The notes: generated by a model from the letters alone, not told the origin. DNA of 64,000 bases from Limosilactobacillus reuteri subsp. reuteri (GCF_000016825.1 NC_009513.1:1682501-1746500); one strand, 5' to 3'; positions 26,068 through 35,116 are shown, counted from the stretch's first letter. A program made the numbers and translations.

Positions 26068-28731
26068 ATGAAAGAAAATTATCAACTAACAACTGACGAA
26101 ATAAAGAAAGAATACCAATTAACTGATTTTACTCACGGTTTATCAACCCAAGCTGTCGAAAAACGGCTTGCTGATGAAGGACGTAATATCATTGAAGTAA
26201 AACCAACGCCAAAGTGGAAACTCTTCTTACGCCAGTTTAACAATATTGTTATCTACATTTTATTAGCCGCTACTTTACTGACCATTTTAATTGGTCACTA
26301 TACTGATGCGATTGTTATCGGGGCGGTTATCATTCTAAACGCGCTCATTGGTTATTTCCAAGAATCAAGTGCCGCGAATGCCCTCGCCAAAATCAAAGAG
26401 ATGATGGCGCAACATGCCACCGTCTACCGGGATGGTAAACGACAAGATATTGATGCCGCGGATCTTGTCCGTGGGGATGTTGTTTTCCTCGAAGCCGGTG
26501 ATAATGTACCAGCTGACTTACGGATTGTCTCAGCTGATAACTTACGAATTGAGGAATCAGCTTTAACCGGTGAAACCAATTCGGTTATCAAAACTGATGA
26601 AGCAATTACCGACCAAGACGTTCCCCTCGCTGATCGTGTTGATATGGCATATGCTTCGACTTCAGTTACAAGCGGAAGTGGTCTAGGAATTGTAGTCGCA
26701 ACTGGTGAACAAACCGAAATTGGTAAGATTTCACAGGAAGTTGCGCAAATCAAGCCAAAGAAGACCCCATTAACTAAAGAAATTGACCATGTTGGAAAAG
26801 TCGTTTCTTACATTACGATTACTGCCTCAGTGATTGTTTTCGTTGTCGGTTTCTTCCTCGAAATTTACTCCTTGCCTGCCCTTGCGCTCGCAGTCGTGGC
26901 AATGTTAGTTGGTGCAATCCCAGAAGGTTTGCCTGCAATCACCTCTGTTATCTTAGCCTTTGGTATTAGCAAAATGGCCAAAGAGCATCAGACGATTATC
27001 AAATCAATGCCTGCTGTTGAAACATTAGGCTCGGTCGATGTTATTGCTACTGATAAAACAGGAACCCTTACCAAAAACGAAATGACTGCCATTGAGTTAT
27101 GGGTCGGCGATAAACACTACACGGTTACTGGAACTGGTTATGCTCCTGAGGGTGAGATTCTCTTAAATGGCAAACCAGCCCAACTGACAGAGCAGCTCAA
27201 ACTTTTCTTAGAGGCTGGATACCAAGCAAATGATACGGTTTTAACTGATGAAGACGGCACCTGGCATATTAATGGTGAACCAACCGATGGAGCCTTCTTA
27301 ACTCTTTACCACAAAGCGTTTGGGGCTAAATATCAATCGCCATATAAAGCAGTTGACCTCCTTCCATTTGATTCTGATTACCGTTATATCGCTGAATTAA
27401 CTCGTGATCCGGAAGATAAACAACAAGTAATCTTTGTTAAAGGATCTCCAGATAAGCTCTTTGAAATGGCCGCAAAGGAAGATCCACAATTTGATACTGC
27501 CAAGTGGCAACAACGGGTAGATGACTGGTCCAAAGCCGGAAAACGAGTTATTGCAGTCGGCTATCAACCAGTTAATGGCGAAAACCTAATGGAAGTCGAA
27601 CATGACCACCTCTACAGGGGAATTCACTTACTTGGCTTAGCTGCTCTTCAAGACGCACCACGCGAAGAAGTGATCGTTGCGTTAAAGCAAATGAACCGTG
27701 CTGGTGTTTCCGTTAAAATGATTACAGGGGATGACCCGCAAACTGCCCGTGCAATCGGTAAGCAACTAGGATTATCAACAGGCCCAATCAACGCAATCAC
27801 AGGTGCAGAATGGGATAAACTTTCTGCCAGTGAACGAGAAGAGGCCGCTTTAAATAACCAAGTCTTTGCGCGGACGACTCCACAAAACAAGCTTGAAATT
27901 ATTGAAGCGCTCCAAAACCGGCAAAAGATCACCGCGATGGTTGGGGATGGAGTTAACGATGCCCCCGCCTTAAAGAAAGCCGATATTGGAATTTCAATGG
28001 GGATCAAGGGAACGGACGTCGCTAAAGATGCTGCTGACATGATCTTAGGAAATGATAACTTTGCGGTAATGGCGGCTGTTATCAAAGAAGGTCGGCGAAT
28101 TTACGATAATATCAAAAAGAGTATCTTATTCTTATTACCAACCTCCTTTGCGGAAGGATTAGTGGTTGCCTTCTCCATTCTTACCGGTCAGCAAGTTCCC
28201 CTTCAACCGGCGCAGTTATTGTGGATTAACTTAATCGCCGCAATCACTATCCAGTTTGCGTTCGTCTTTGAAAAAGCAGAAAAGGGCATCATGGATCGCA
28301 ATCCTCGTCCAGTGACCCAACGATTAATGAATCGGCATGATTTAATCCAGATGGGTTATGTCTCAGCCTTAATGGCGCTGTTCGCCTTAATTGGTTACGA
28401 ATGGTTCATCAGTGCTGGGGCAGACGTTGTCAATGCTACAACAATGATGGTTAATACCATTGTTATTAGTAAGGCCTTCTACTTCTTCAGCATTCGAACT
28501 GAACGATATGGGCTAAAAGAAGTTGGAAATATTGGCAAGAAAGCCTGGGGCGTTATTGGATTGATGATTCTCTTCCAATTGATCTTCACCTACGTTCCAT
28601 TTATGCAGGCGGCCTTCCACGTGACCGGAATTAGTTTGCTGGAATGGTTAGCAGTAATTGTCTTCTCTTGCTTAATCTTCTTATGTACTGAATCCGATAA
28701 AATGATTCGTTTCCGTCTAAATCGACGATAA
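26068..28731 (+). CDS. Cation-transporting P-type ATPase (P2/HAD-IC family)
   Basis: ATP-driven cation pump, 887 residues and about ten membrane segments. Seen: N-terminal cation-ATPase domain, TGETNSV near 166 (actuator), PEGLPA in segment M4 near 285, phosphorylation site DKTGTLT at about 329, and GDGVNDAPAL near 625. In M6 the usual acidic residue of Ca2+ pumps (N-x-x-D) is replaced by NLIAAIT, so the transported ion is uncertain. AAGGGG ahead of ATG 26068 decides the start; the upstream in-frame ATG 26014 has none. Monocistronic, terminator 28736-28777. Confidence 0.9.
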   Translation: MKENYQLTTDEIKKEYQLTDFTHGLSTQAVEKRLADEGRNIIEVKPTPKWKLFLRQFNNIVIYILLAATLLTILIGHYTDAIVIGAVIILNALIGYFQESSAANALAKIKEMMAQHATVYRDGKRQDIDAADLVRGDVVFLEAGDNVPADLRIVSADNLRIEESALTGETNSVIKTDEAITDQDVPLADRVDMAYASTSVTSGSGLGIVVATGEQTEIGKISQEVAQIKPKKTPLTKEIDHVGKVVSYITITASVIVFVVGFFLEIYSLPALALAVVAMLVGAIPEGLPAITSVILAFGISKMAKEHQTIIKSMPAVETLGSVDVIATDKTGTLTKNEMTAIELWVGDKHYTVTGTGYAPEGEILLNGKPAQLTEQLKLFLEAGYQANDTVLTDEDGTWHINGEPTDGAFLTLYHKAFGAKYQSPYKAVDLLPFDSDYRYIAELTRDPEDKQQVIFVKGSPDKLFEMAAKEDPQFDTAKWQQRVDDWSKAGKRVIAVGYQPVNGENLMEVEHDHLYRGIHLLGLAALQDAPREEVIVALKQMNRAGVSVKMITGDDPQTARAIGKQLGLSTGPINAITGAEWDKLSASEREEAALNNQVFARTTPQNKLEIIEALQNRQKITAMVGDGVNDAPALKKADIGISMGIKGTDVAKDAADMILGNDNFAVMAAVIKEGRRIYDNIKKSILFLLPTSFAEGLVVAFSILTGQQVPLQPAQLLWINLIAAITIQFAFVFEKAEKGIMDRNPRPVTQRLMNRHDLIQMGYVSALMALFALIGYEWFISAGADVVNATTMMVNTIVISKAFYFFSIRTERYGLKEVGNIGKKAWGVIGLMILFQLIFTYVPFMQAAFHVTGISLLEWLAVIVFSCLIFLCTESDKMIRFRLNRR

Positions 28732-28735
28732 AATT

Positions 28736-28777
28736 AACGACACTGAATTAGATTTCATCTTCTTCAGTGTCGTTTTT
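28736..28777 (+). terminator. Intrinsic terminator after the P-type ATPase gene
   Basis: Perfect 12-bp stem AACGACACTGAA (28736-28747) with TTCAGTGTCGTT (28763-28774), followed by Ts. Confidence 0.9.
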
Positions 28778-28813
28778 TAATTCATAAGCTTTCGTAATGT
28801 TTCAACCAAATCT

Positions 28814-28828
28814 ATGTAAGCGCATTAT
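28814..28828 (+). promoter_or_regulatory. Candidate CcpA (cre) site in the dps promoter
   Basis: ATGTAAGCGCATTAT fits the cre consensus with one mismatch and overlaps the expected -35 position for the -10 TATGAT at 28838-28843. Repression of dps by CcpA would follow; inference from consensus. Confidence 0.45.
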
Positions 28829-28873
28829 AAAATCTGATATGATACACCTAACACATAGAAAAGGAGTCTTATC

Positions 28874-29341
28874 ATGAAATACCAAGAAACCAAAGAAACA
28901 CTTAATCAATTAGTTGCTGATCTGAGTCAAATGGCAATGATAATTCATCAAACTCACTGGTATATGCGTGGCACTAACTTTCTAAAGCTTCACCCATTAA
29001 TGGACCAATTTATGGATGAAATCAACGATCAACTTGATGTAATATCTGAACGATTATTAACTCTCGACGGTGAACCTTATTCGACCCTTAAAGAAATCGC
29101 AACCCATACGAAAATTAAAGACTGGCCAGGAAACTTTGATAAAACAACACCAGAACGACTCGCACATTTAGTCGCTGGTTATCGTTATCTTGAGGACCTT
29201 TATCAGCATGGAATTGAAGTGACTGATATTGAAAAAGATTATTCGACCCAAGATATCTTCATTGGTTTTAAGACGGCAATCGAAAAGAAGATCTGGATGC
29301 TGCAAGCAGAATTAGATCAGGCACCAGAAATTGATAATTAA
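28874..29341 (+). CDS. dps: Dps family DNA-protection/ferroxidase protein
   Basis: Ferritin-like dodecameric protein that oxidises and stores iron and shields DNA, 155 residues. Seen: ferroxidase residues in HQTHWYMRGTNFLKLHPLMDQFMDEI near 25-50 (His, His, Asp, Glu at the expected places) and the four-helix pattern. AAAGGAG precedes ATG. It is a single gene with a promoter at about 28838 and a very strong terminator behind. Confidence 0.92.
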   Translation: MKYQETKETLNQLVADLSQMAMIIHQTHWYMRGTNFLKLHPLMDQFMDEINDQLDVISERLLTLDGEPYSTLKEIATHTKIKDWPGNFDKTTPERLAHLVAGYRYLEDLYQHGIEVTDIEKDYSTQDIFIGFKTAIEKKIWMLQAELDQAPEIDN

Positions 29342-29346
29342 TAGTA

Positions 29347-29394
29347 AAATCGGCACCAAACGAATCGAAATTCGAACGTTTGGTGCCGATTTAT
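29347..29394. terminator. Intrinsic terminator after dps
   Basis: 16-bp stem: 29347-29362 pairs exactly with 29377-29392 (core CGGCACCAAACG / CGTTTGGTGCCG); the loop carries a further TCGAA/TTCGA pairing. A and T flanks make it usable from both strands, for dps and the facing permease gene. Confidence 0.9.
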
Positions 29395-29421
29395 TGTCTA
29401 AAAATTATTTTTTCTGGTTAT

Positions 29422-30822
29422 CTAGGAGTTCTTTTTTTCATCTTTTAATCGCAAGTCATCAAGCCATTTCATATGCTTTTCTTCATAACTACGATCTTTC
29501 TTGATAAAGAAGTAGGCTGCCGCGGCAAGAATGGCGATGACAGTTCCGACAAGCAGGGTCTTAGCCGTAAAATTGGTAACCATGTAACAAGAAACTAACA
29601 ATGCAAAAATGGGGATAAGATATTTCCCGGGTAATTTGAAACCGTGTGTTGGATATTCGTTACTATGTTCAAATTTAATGACGGCAAGAATCGAGGGAAC
29701 ATATTGAATGAATGAGGCTAAGACTGTACAACTAACCAAGAAGAGATAACTCTGGGTAGCGAATAAAGCAGAGAGGATGGATGTTAATAAAATTCCGACC
29801 CATGGAGCATCATGCTTATTCTTCTTCCCAATAAACTTTGGCAACATGCCATGTTCATTGGCCATTGAAGCAATTAACGATGGCGTGTTAAACGAAGCTG
29901 AAAAGGCAACCCCAAAGATACTTACAAGCATCCCGAAAATAATAAAGGCATATCCCCACTTACCAATAGTGGTTCCGAGTCCCTTCGCAAGGGCACCTCC
30001 CAAAGCATTAGCCAGTGGTGTCGAGTAACCGCCTAATTTAGTCCCGGAAAGTCCAACAGCAATGGTCATCATCAATGCATCCAAAATAGTTACACTAACC
30101 ATGACTGCAATTAACACCCGAGGAATATTCTTTTCTGGATTCTTCATTTGCTTAGCAGCAATTGGTAAAAATGAAAAACCAGTAAAAAGATAAAAGATCG
30201 GAGTAAAGGCTTCTCCAAAGTGATGAATAAATGGCATTGGTCCCTTTAAAGCTGCTTGGGGAATCACTGGTGAGAAGTTAGCTTTATGGATAAAGAAGAC
30301 CCCAACGACAATAAAGATGATCAGCGTAAGAATCTTCGCAGCCGCTGATACATTATTAACCAGTTTAACAAGACCGCGACCGAAGAAATTAATAACCGCA
30401 AAGAGCACAATTAAGCCAAAAGCAGCGACCCCATAGATAAGCGGCCGATTAAAGATTGGCAAAAAACTCTTGAGGGTAGTTAATAAGGCAACAATTTCCG
30501 CTGAAAGAGTACAGCAACCTAAGAACCAGGTAAAAATTCCTAGCTCATAACCGGTGAATCTTCCAAATGCATGATAAGAATAAAGCCACGCTGCCCCTGA
30601 GCCGGTAAAACGACTAGAAAGATCGGCATAACATAGGGCGATCAATGAGACGGTTATTGCTGTACATAGCAAAACTGCTACAGCCGATAAGTTCATGTAC
30701 CGATAAATAACAGATGGCAGTAAAAATGTTCCTGAGCCAATTACTCCATTAATCCCTAAAAAGTAAATTGAGATGAAAGATAGCTTTTTAGGTACTGATT
30801 TTTGATTACTGATAATGACCAC
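29422..30822 (-). CDS. APC family amino acid permease (paralogue of 61991-63346)
   Basis: Membrane amino acid transporter, 466 residues and about 12 segments. Seen: GINGVIGSGTFLLPS near 24-38, YADLSSRFTGSGAAWLYSY near 64-82, and GFSFLPIAAKQMKNPEKNIP near 225-244. Very similar along its whole length to the permease at 61991-63346; the strongest difference is a few residues inserted near LANALGGALAKG and the basic tail. It starts at GTG 30822 in an unusual GTGGGGTGG context; no ATG is available near the N-terminus. Substrate unknown. Confidence 0.88.
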   Translation of the reverse strand: MVIISNQKSVPKKLSFISIYFLGINGVIGSGTFLLPSVIYRYMNLSAVAVLLCTAITVSLIALCYADLSSRFTGSGAAWLYSYHAFGRFTGYELGIFTWFLGCCTLSAEIVALLTTLKSFLPIFNRPLIYGVAAFGLIVLFAVINFFGRGLVKLVNNVSAAAKILTLIIFIVVGVFFIHKANFSPVIPQAALKGPMPFIHHFGEAFTPIFYLFTGFSFLPIAAKQMKNPEKNIPRVLIAVMVSVTILDALMMTIAVGLSGTKLGGYSTPLANALGGALAKGLGTTIGKWGYAFIIFGMLVSIFGVAFSASFNTPSLIASMANEHGMLPKFIGKKNKHDAPWVGILLTSILSALFATQSYLFLVSCTVLASFIQYVPSILAVIKFEHSNEYPTHGFKLPGKYLIPIFALLVSCYMVTNFTAKTLLVGTVIAILAAAAYFFIKKDRSYEEKHMKWLDDLRLKDEKKNS

Positions 30823-30962
30823 CCCACATAAAATTTATAATTCCATTTATATTGTAGTCTTTTTCAAATAAAAAGGTAAATTATCAGCTATCCTAATCTC
30901 GATCTTTTCTAAAATTGTTATACAATTAAGAATGTACTTATTTTATATAAAGGATGAATAAA

Positions 30963-31610
30963 ATGGCACAGAAGATTGAGAATTTTATTTTTGATATTGA
31001 CGGTACTTTAATTGATACTATTGATATGTATATGCCAGCAATGATTGATACGTTGGCTCAACACGGTCACCCAGTTGCGCCCGACAAAGTAGAACAAACT
31101 AAGCATGACTTATTTGGTATTACTGGTCGAGATGCTCTTCGCCTCGCTGGAATTAGTGAGGAAGAAATTCCGAAAATGTTAAAAGACTGGTTTGACCTTG
31201 CTTACCAACGTGCTGATCGGGCAAAAGTGATTGAAGGAATCCCTGAAATGCTTAATACCCTTGCCAATCGTGAAGATGCAAAGATCGCCATCGCAACTTC
31301 AAAACTCGCTGACGAATACCAAGAATACTTCGTTAACAAATATGACTTTGCGAAGTTATTTAAGGTTGCCATTACGTCTGCGGATACTAAAAAGCATAAG
31401 CCAGCTCCAGATCCTATTTTAGTGGCAATGGATAAAATGGGAGCAGATCCCGCAACTACTGTTTATGTTGGGGACACGATCAATGATATGAAAGCCGCCC
31501 ATGCAGCCGGTGCCAAGTTTGCAGGCGCCCTTTACTCTTCTGCAAATCCCGATAGTATTAAAGATGCGGACTTTCCATTAATGAAGCCGGCTGATCTGCT
31601 AAAAATTTAA
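30963..31610 (+). CDS. HAD family hydrolase (phosphoglycolate phosphatase-like)
   Basis: Cytoplasmic phosphatase, 215 residues. Seen: motif I FDIDGTLIDT near 9-18, motif II threonine in IATSKL near 108, motif III lysine in KKHKPAPDP near 141, and motif IV GDTINDMKAA near 165. Alpha-helical cap of the PpaX/Gph type. ATG 30963 follows AAAGGA at eight bases; ATG 30954 overlaps that site. The substrate could be phosphoglycolate, pyrophosphate or a sugar phosphate. Terminator 31622-31663. Confidence 0.9.
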   Translation: MAQKIENFIFDIDGTLIDTIDMYMPAMIDTLAQHGHPVAPDKVEQTKHDLFGITGRDALRLAGISEEEIPKMLKDWFDLAYQRADRAKVIEGIPEMLNTLANREDAKIAIATSKLADEYQEYFVNKYDFAKLFKVAITSADTKKHKPAPDPILVAMDKMGADPATTVYVGDTINDMKAAHAAGAKFAGALYSSANPDSIKDADFPLMKPADLLKI

Positions 31611-31621
31611 AACAAATAAGG

Positions 31622-31663
31622 AGTCTCTGATGTTTAGAATTCAAACGTTAGAGACTTCTTTTT
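31622..31663 (+). terminator. Intrinsic terminator after the HAD phosphatase gene
   Basis: AGTCTCT (31622-31628) pairs with AGAGACT (31650-31656); partial pairing continues inward (GTTT/AAAC). A T run follows. Confidence 0.8.
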
Positions 31664-31709
31664 AGTTCTTTTAATTATTATTCCTGCCTTAGGGGCTTTA
31701 TTAATAAAG

Positions 31710-32154
31710 CTACTTTGGGGCCTTCATATACCCTGCCACATATTCCTGAGCCGTTTTTTCTGACATTTGATAGACATTCACGAGGGCAGCCACTATTTCT
31801 GACGGAGCTGTATCTTGACTGCTTAAGAATTTGACTAGCCTTTATTTTCCTTCTTCTCTTTCTTCTCGCCGGGCATCCATTAAATCAAGCTCGAACTTCA
31901 TAAAGCCTCGTCTCCTCTCTGGCTCCTGCTTAATCTTAATAATCTCGTCTTGAATCTTAGTAATAAACCTACTCTTATTGTCTACTTGATTGCGCATTAA
32001 AGCAAGGAAGTTCTTGATCGGTTGCTCATCATTAGTAAATTCTTTAGCCAAGGCATTAAAGATCACAACAGTCCGTTAGTCGCCTAGTTTCAACTGATAA
32101 TTACGGGTACACGCCATTTCAAACACATAACGGGCCCAACCATAGCCAAAATAA
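31710..32154 (-). pseudogene. Rpn/PD-(D/E)XK-type putative transposase, 3' remnant
   Basis: Read on the minus strand, one frame encodes FGYGWARYVFEMACTRNY, then a TAA (near 32073), RTVVIFNALAKEFTNDEQP..., a second TAA near 31842, and a tail ending EYVAGYMKAPK at TAG 31712. This is the C-terminal half of the Rpn recombination-promoting nuclease/putative transposase family seen in many lactobacilli. The catalytic N-terminal half is absent: the frame is cut by the IS at 32163. Two in-frame stops and the truncation make it dead. Only the middle piece (31842-32066) remains open. Confidence 0.8.
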
Positions 32155-32163
32155 GACTACAAT

Positions 32164-32219
32164 GCCCTCTGAGTATACAGATGAAATAGAAAATTCATCT
32201 TATACTTGGAGGGCTTTTT
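32164..32219 (+). terminator. Terminator-like hairpin built into the IS left end
   Basis: 32164-32185 pairs with 32194-32214: about 21 base pairs with two G-U pairs and one bulged C, followed by TTTTT. The left arm is also the terminal inverted repeat. It would stop read-through from outside before orfA (start 32222). Confidence 0.75.
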
Positions 32220-32221
32220 CT

Positions 32222-32935
32222 ATGGGAAGAAAATCTAAATACTCAGCAGAGGAAAAACTCTTAATCCTCAATGAAGTTTTACGAAATGGAATCCATAAGG
32301 TAATAACTAAGTACAAGATTAGCCAAAAAACTATCAGGCAGTGGAGTCTTCTATACAAGTATCAGGGAATGCCAGGACTTCAAACAAGTCATCATAATTA
32401 AAGCTACTCTAAAGAATTTAAAAACTCATTGGTTGAACAATATCAACAAACAGATGAGGTATTAGATTTATTTGCGATAAAACACGGTTTACGATCTCAA
32501 AGGCAACTAGAACAATGGATTATCCGGTATAATGAATCTAACTTAAAGGCCTATACGCCAAGAAAGCGAGATTCAAAAATGAGTGGACGAAAGACTGACT
32601 TTGAAGAACGACTTACTATCATTGAAGAGTTGATTAAGCATGATGTGAACTACAATTGGGCGGTTGAAAAGTACCATATTAGTTACCAACAAGTTTATGG
32701 CTGGTATCAAAAGTATCGCAAAAGCGGTAATGACCCAGAATCACTTCGTGATCGCCGAGGCAAAGCTAAGCCAGAAGAGAAGTGGCTGGAAGTTGACCGA
32801 CTCAAGGCAGAGAATCGCTTATTAAGGGCTCAGCTAGAAAAGCAAGAGATGGAGATTGCATTCGCAAAAAAATTAACAGAAATACGCAATCGGGAGGTGG
32901 AAAAGGACTCCGGTACCAAGCCATCAAAGAACTAA
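32222..32935 (+). pseudogene. IS3-family orfA (helix-turn-helix), nonsense mutant
   Basis: One frame from ATG 32222 (MGRKSKYSAEEK) to the stop at 32935, interrupted by TAA at 32399-32401; the frame then continues without change (SYSKEFKNSLVEQ). Seen: two helix-turn-helix units of the LRxxxxG/YKISxKTIRQW kind and a C-terminal leucine-zipper-like coil (VDRLKAENRLLRAQLEKQE), as in IS150-type OrfA. A AAA AAA at 32866-32872 is placed for -1 frameshifting into orfB. Confidence 0.85.
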
Positions 32936-33783
32936 ATCAAGAAAATGGATGGTCAATTAGCCAGTTGTGTAAAATAGCTGATTCTTCGCGAGATGGTTAT
33001 TACAAATGGCTCAATTGAAAGCCAAGTCGATATCATAATGAGCAAGCAGAGTTACTTGAAGCGATTGTAGAGTTAGAAGAAGAACACAATTGGACGCTGG
33101 GATATTTAGCGATGACTACACAGTTAAGCTTTGAAAACCGTTTAAGCTTTACCGCTGGATTAAAACGAATAACTAACTGCATGCGTAAGCATGGAATTAG
33201 AGCAAATATTAGGAAGAAGAAGCGCAATCGAATTCAACGCCATGAAGAATACATCAATGACAACTTATTGCAGGGACAATTCGACCGTAAAACTAAAAAT
33301 GAAGTGTGGGTTACCGACACAACGGAAGTAGCCTACGGCGGACACACACTTCATAAAGTACGAGTACACGTTATTTTAGATTTATATGGTCGTTACGCTT
33401 TAAGCTACAATATTTCAGACACAGAAACTTCATCAGCAGTAATTGAAACCTTTAATCGTGCTTTTATGGTTGAGCCTGATGCGCAACCAATGATCCATAC
33501 TGACCGCGGGTCAGCTTACTGCTCAAGTATGTTCAACGACTACTTAGTCTCTAAAAATTGTATTCATAGTATGTCACACCCCGGTCATCCTTGGGAAAAC
33601 TCACCCATAGAGCGTTGGTGGAATGACTTCAAGCTAATCTGGATTAACAAACACCCTCGTCCTAAGACGCTAGCAGAGCTAGAACAACTCGTCAAAGGAG
33701 TCATTGAATACTTTAATACCAAACGCGCTTACACAAGCAAAAACGGCTTGACCGCGGAACAATTCCGCAATCAAGCCGCCTAA
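32873..33783 (+). pseudogene. IS3-family orfB (DDE transposase), nonsense mutant
   Basis: Frame -1 relative to orfA, entered after the A7 site. It begins GLRYQAIKELNQENGWSI, is cut by TGA at 33016-33018 (WLN-stop-KPS, probably an Arg CGA to TGA change), and continues to TAA after FRNQAA. The rve domain is intact in sequence: catalytic D in WVTDTTEV, D in HTDRGSAYCS and E in NSPIERWW. Without readthrough no full transposase is made. Confidence 0.85.
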
Positions 33784-33876
33784 AATTTTTATCTAATTGA
33801 TCTGTATACTTGACGGGACATAGTGCCATATATCCCCACCGCTTATTATTTTTTCTGGGTGTAATTTCGCGTGAAA

Positions 33877-34056
33877 CTAGCTGATGATACTTAGCTTCGT
33901 ATGACATATCGAACATTCTCGTGACCCTAATGCATTAACTTTTCCACAATTAGGACAGACCAAGGCAAGCATCTGCCCTTTAAGTGGTTTTCCACAATTC
34001 TCACAGACTTCGGCATCGTCTGGATTTAATGTGTTACAGTAGGGACATTTTTTCAT
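33877..34056 (-). CDS. Zinc-ribbon protein, truncated remnant
   Basis: 59 residues. Seen: four CxxC pairs, CPYC, CENC, CPNC and CSIC, which make two zinc ribbons. The frame stops at TAG 33877, but the neighbouring frame goes on as KYHQLVSREITPRKNNKRWG up to the IS edge at 33820, so a frameshift plus the IS probably removed a linker and membrane segment seen in longer zinc-ribbon proteins. ATG 34056 overlaps the stop of the ferredoxin reductase gene (ATGA), so it is translationally coupled to it. It may still be made as a free zinc ribbon. Confidence 0.65.
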   Translation of the reverse strand: MKKCPYCNTLNPDDAEVCENCGKPLKGQMLALVCPNCGKVNALGSRECSICHTKLSIIS

Positions 34057-35051
34057 TTAGTAATCCCCATTGAAGAGCTGTGCATTGCCATTCGCTTATC
34101 GGGATAGAGTTTCTTAGCTAGGGCGGTTACCGCGGTCGGCGCTTCACCAAAGCCGGCCGCAATCAATGCAACTTTCCCCGGGTAGGTCACACCATCCCCG
34201 ATCGCATATACCCCTTCAGTACTAGTTTCCATCATTGAATCAACCTTGATCAAGTTGTGTTCTGCTGCTAAGTCAAGGGACCACTGATTCAAGGCCGCAT
34301 TATTAGAGGTAAACCCATAGTTAACCACAATCTTATCCACATTCAATTGTGCTTCGTCGTCACTCCGCATCTTCTTAAGATCGAGCGTTACCGTTTCATC
34401 ATCTTCCACCGTTAATGCTCGTGGTAAGAAAGGCGTATCCAATTGCACAGATGATTGTTTAAGCTGGGTCACAGTATGCTCAAGGCCACGGAACTGGTCC
34501 CGTCGATGGACAAGGTGGACTTCCTTGGCGACAGGTTCAAGCATCAAGGCAATATCAATCGCGGAGTCTCCCCCACCAAGAATGGCAACCCGCTTGTCCG
34601 CATAATCAGCTTTATGATTAACAAAGTATGAAAGCTGCTTACCTTCAATCTCAGCTGCCCCTTCTAAAGCGAGCTTACGGGGAGTAAACGCTCCGTTACC
34701 AAGAGCAATGATTACTGCTCGTGACCGGGATACCCGCTTTGCTGATTTGATGGTAAAGGTTCCATCATCTCCTTTGATGACGTCCTCAACGGTTTCGCCA
34801 AGGAATTGATCAATCGGTGCCACTGCCATTTGTTCTTCTAACTTAGCGATCAGGTCGTGTCCAGTTACACCTGGCATTCCCGCTACATCCCAAACTTGTT
34901 TTTCAGGATAGAGTGCCCCTACTTGTCCCCCAAGTTGTGGAAGGCTTTCAATTAGCTGGGCATCTAATTCATGAAGGCCGCAGTAAAATGAAGCAAACAT
35001 CCCTGCTGGACCTCCACCAATAATTGTCACATCATAAATTTTCTCTGCCAT
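34053..35051 (-). CDS. Ferredoxin--NADP+ reductase (thioredoxin reductase-like, type 2)
   Basis: FAD- and NADPH-binding flavoprotein, 332 residues, of the YumC type that moves electrons between NADPH and ferredoxin or flavodoxin. Seen: FAD motif GGGPAGMFASFY near 12-23, NADPH motif GGGDSAIDIAL near 162, and the C-terminal AIGDGVTYPGKVALIAAGFGEA. The CxxC of thioredoxin reductase is absent, which separates it from TrxB. The start has AGGAGAA upstream. It overlaps the zinc-ribbon remnant gene by four bases. Confidence 0.92.
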   Translation of the reverse strand: MAEKIYDVTIIGGGPAGMFASFYCGLHELDAQLIESLPQLGGQVGALYPEKQVWDVAGMPGVTGHDLIAKLEEQMAVAPIDQFLGETVEDVIKGDDGTFTIKSAKRVSRSRAVIIALGNGAFTPRKLALEGAAEIEGKQLSYFVNHKADYADKRVAILGGGDSAIDIALMLEPVAKEVHLVHRRDQFRGLEHTVTQLKQSSVQLDTPFLPRALTVEDDETVTLDLKKMRSDDEAQLNVDKIVVNYGFTSNNAALNQWSLDLAAEHNLIKVDSMMETSTEGVYAIGDGVTYPGKVALIAAGFGEAPTAVTALAKKLYPDKRMAMHSSSMGITK

Positions 35052-35116
35052 TTCTCCTCTGATCCTTTCATTTTCATCTCTAGAAGTATTATATCATCTT
35101 TATTTTTTCTAAAATT

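Larger units (their letters stand above)
32163..33820 (+). mobile_element. Decayed IS3-family insertion sequence (IS150-like layout)
   Basis: About 1.66 kb. Ends: TGCCC...AGTATACAGAT from 32163 and its imperfect inverted copy ending ...GGGACA at 33820; both start TG, and the stretch AGTATACAGAT is identical. Contents: orfA with a helix-turn-helix, an A7 slippery site, and orfB with a DDE integrase core. Both frames carry a nonsense codon, so it is inactive alone. I find no target-site duplication, and the flanking gene remnants belong to different genes. Confidence 0.85.

Noticed and set aside
26424..26753. 109-codon minus-strand frame within the P-type ATPase gene
   Set aside because: It lies wholly inside a strongly conserved gene and has a Ser/Thr/Arg-rich shadow composition and no ribosome site.
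27648..28085. 145-codon minus-strand frame within the P-type ATPase gene
   Set aside because: Antisense shadow of the conserved ATP-binding domain; no start signal.
31842..32066. Independent 74-residue gene
   Set aside because: Both ends are in-frame stops within the longer Rpn-type reading frame that continues on each side, so it is a piece of a pseudogene.
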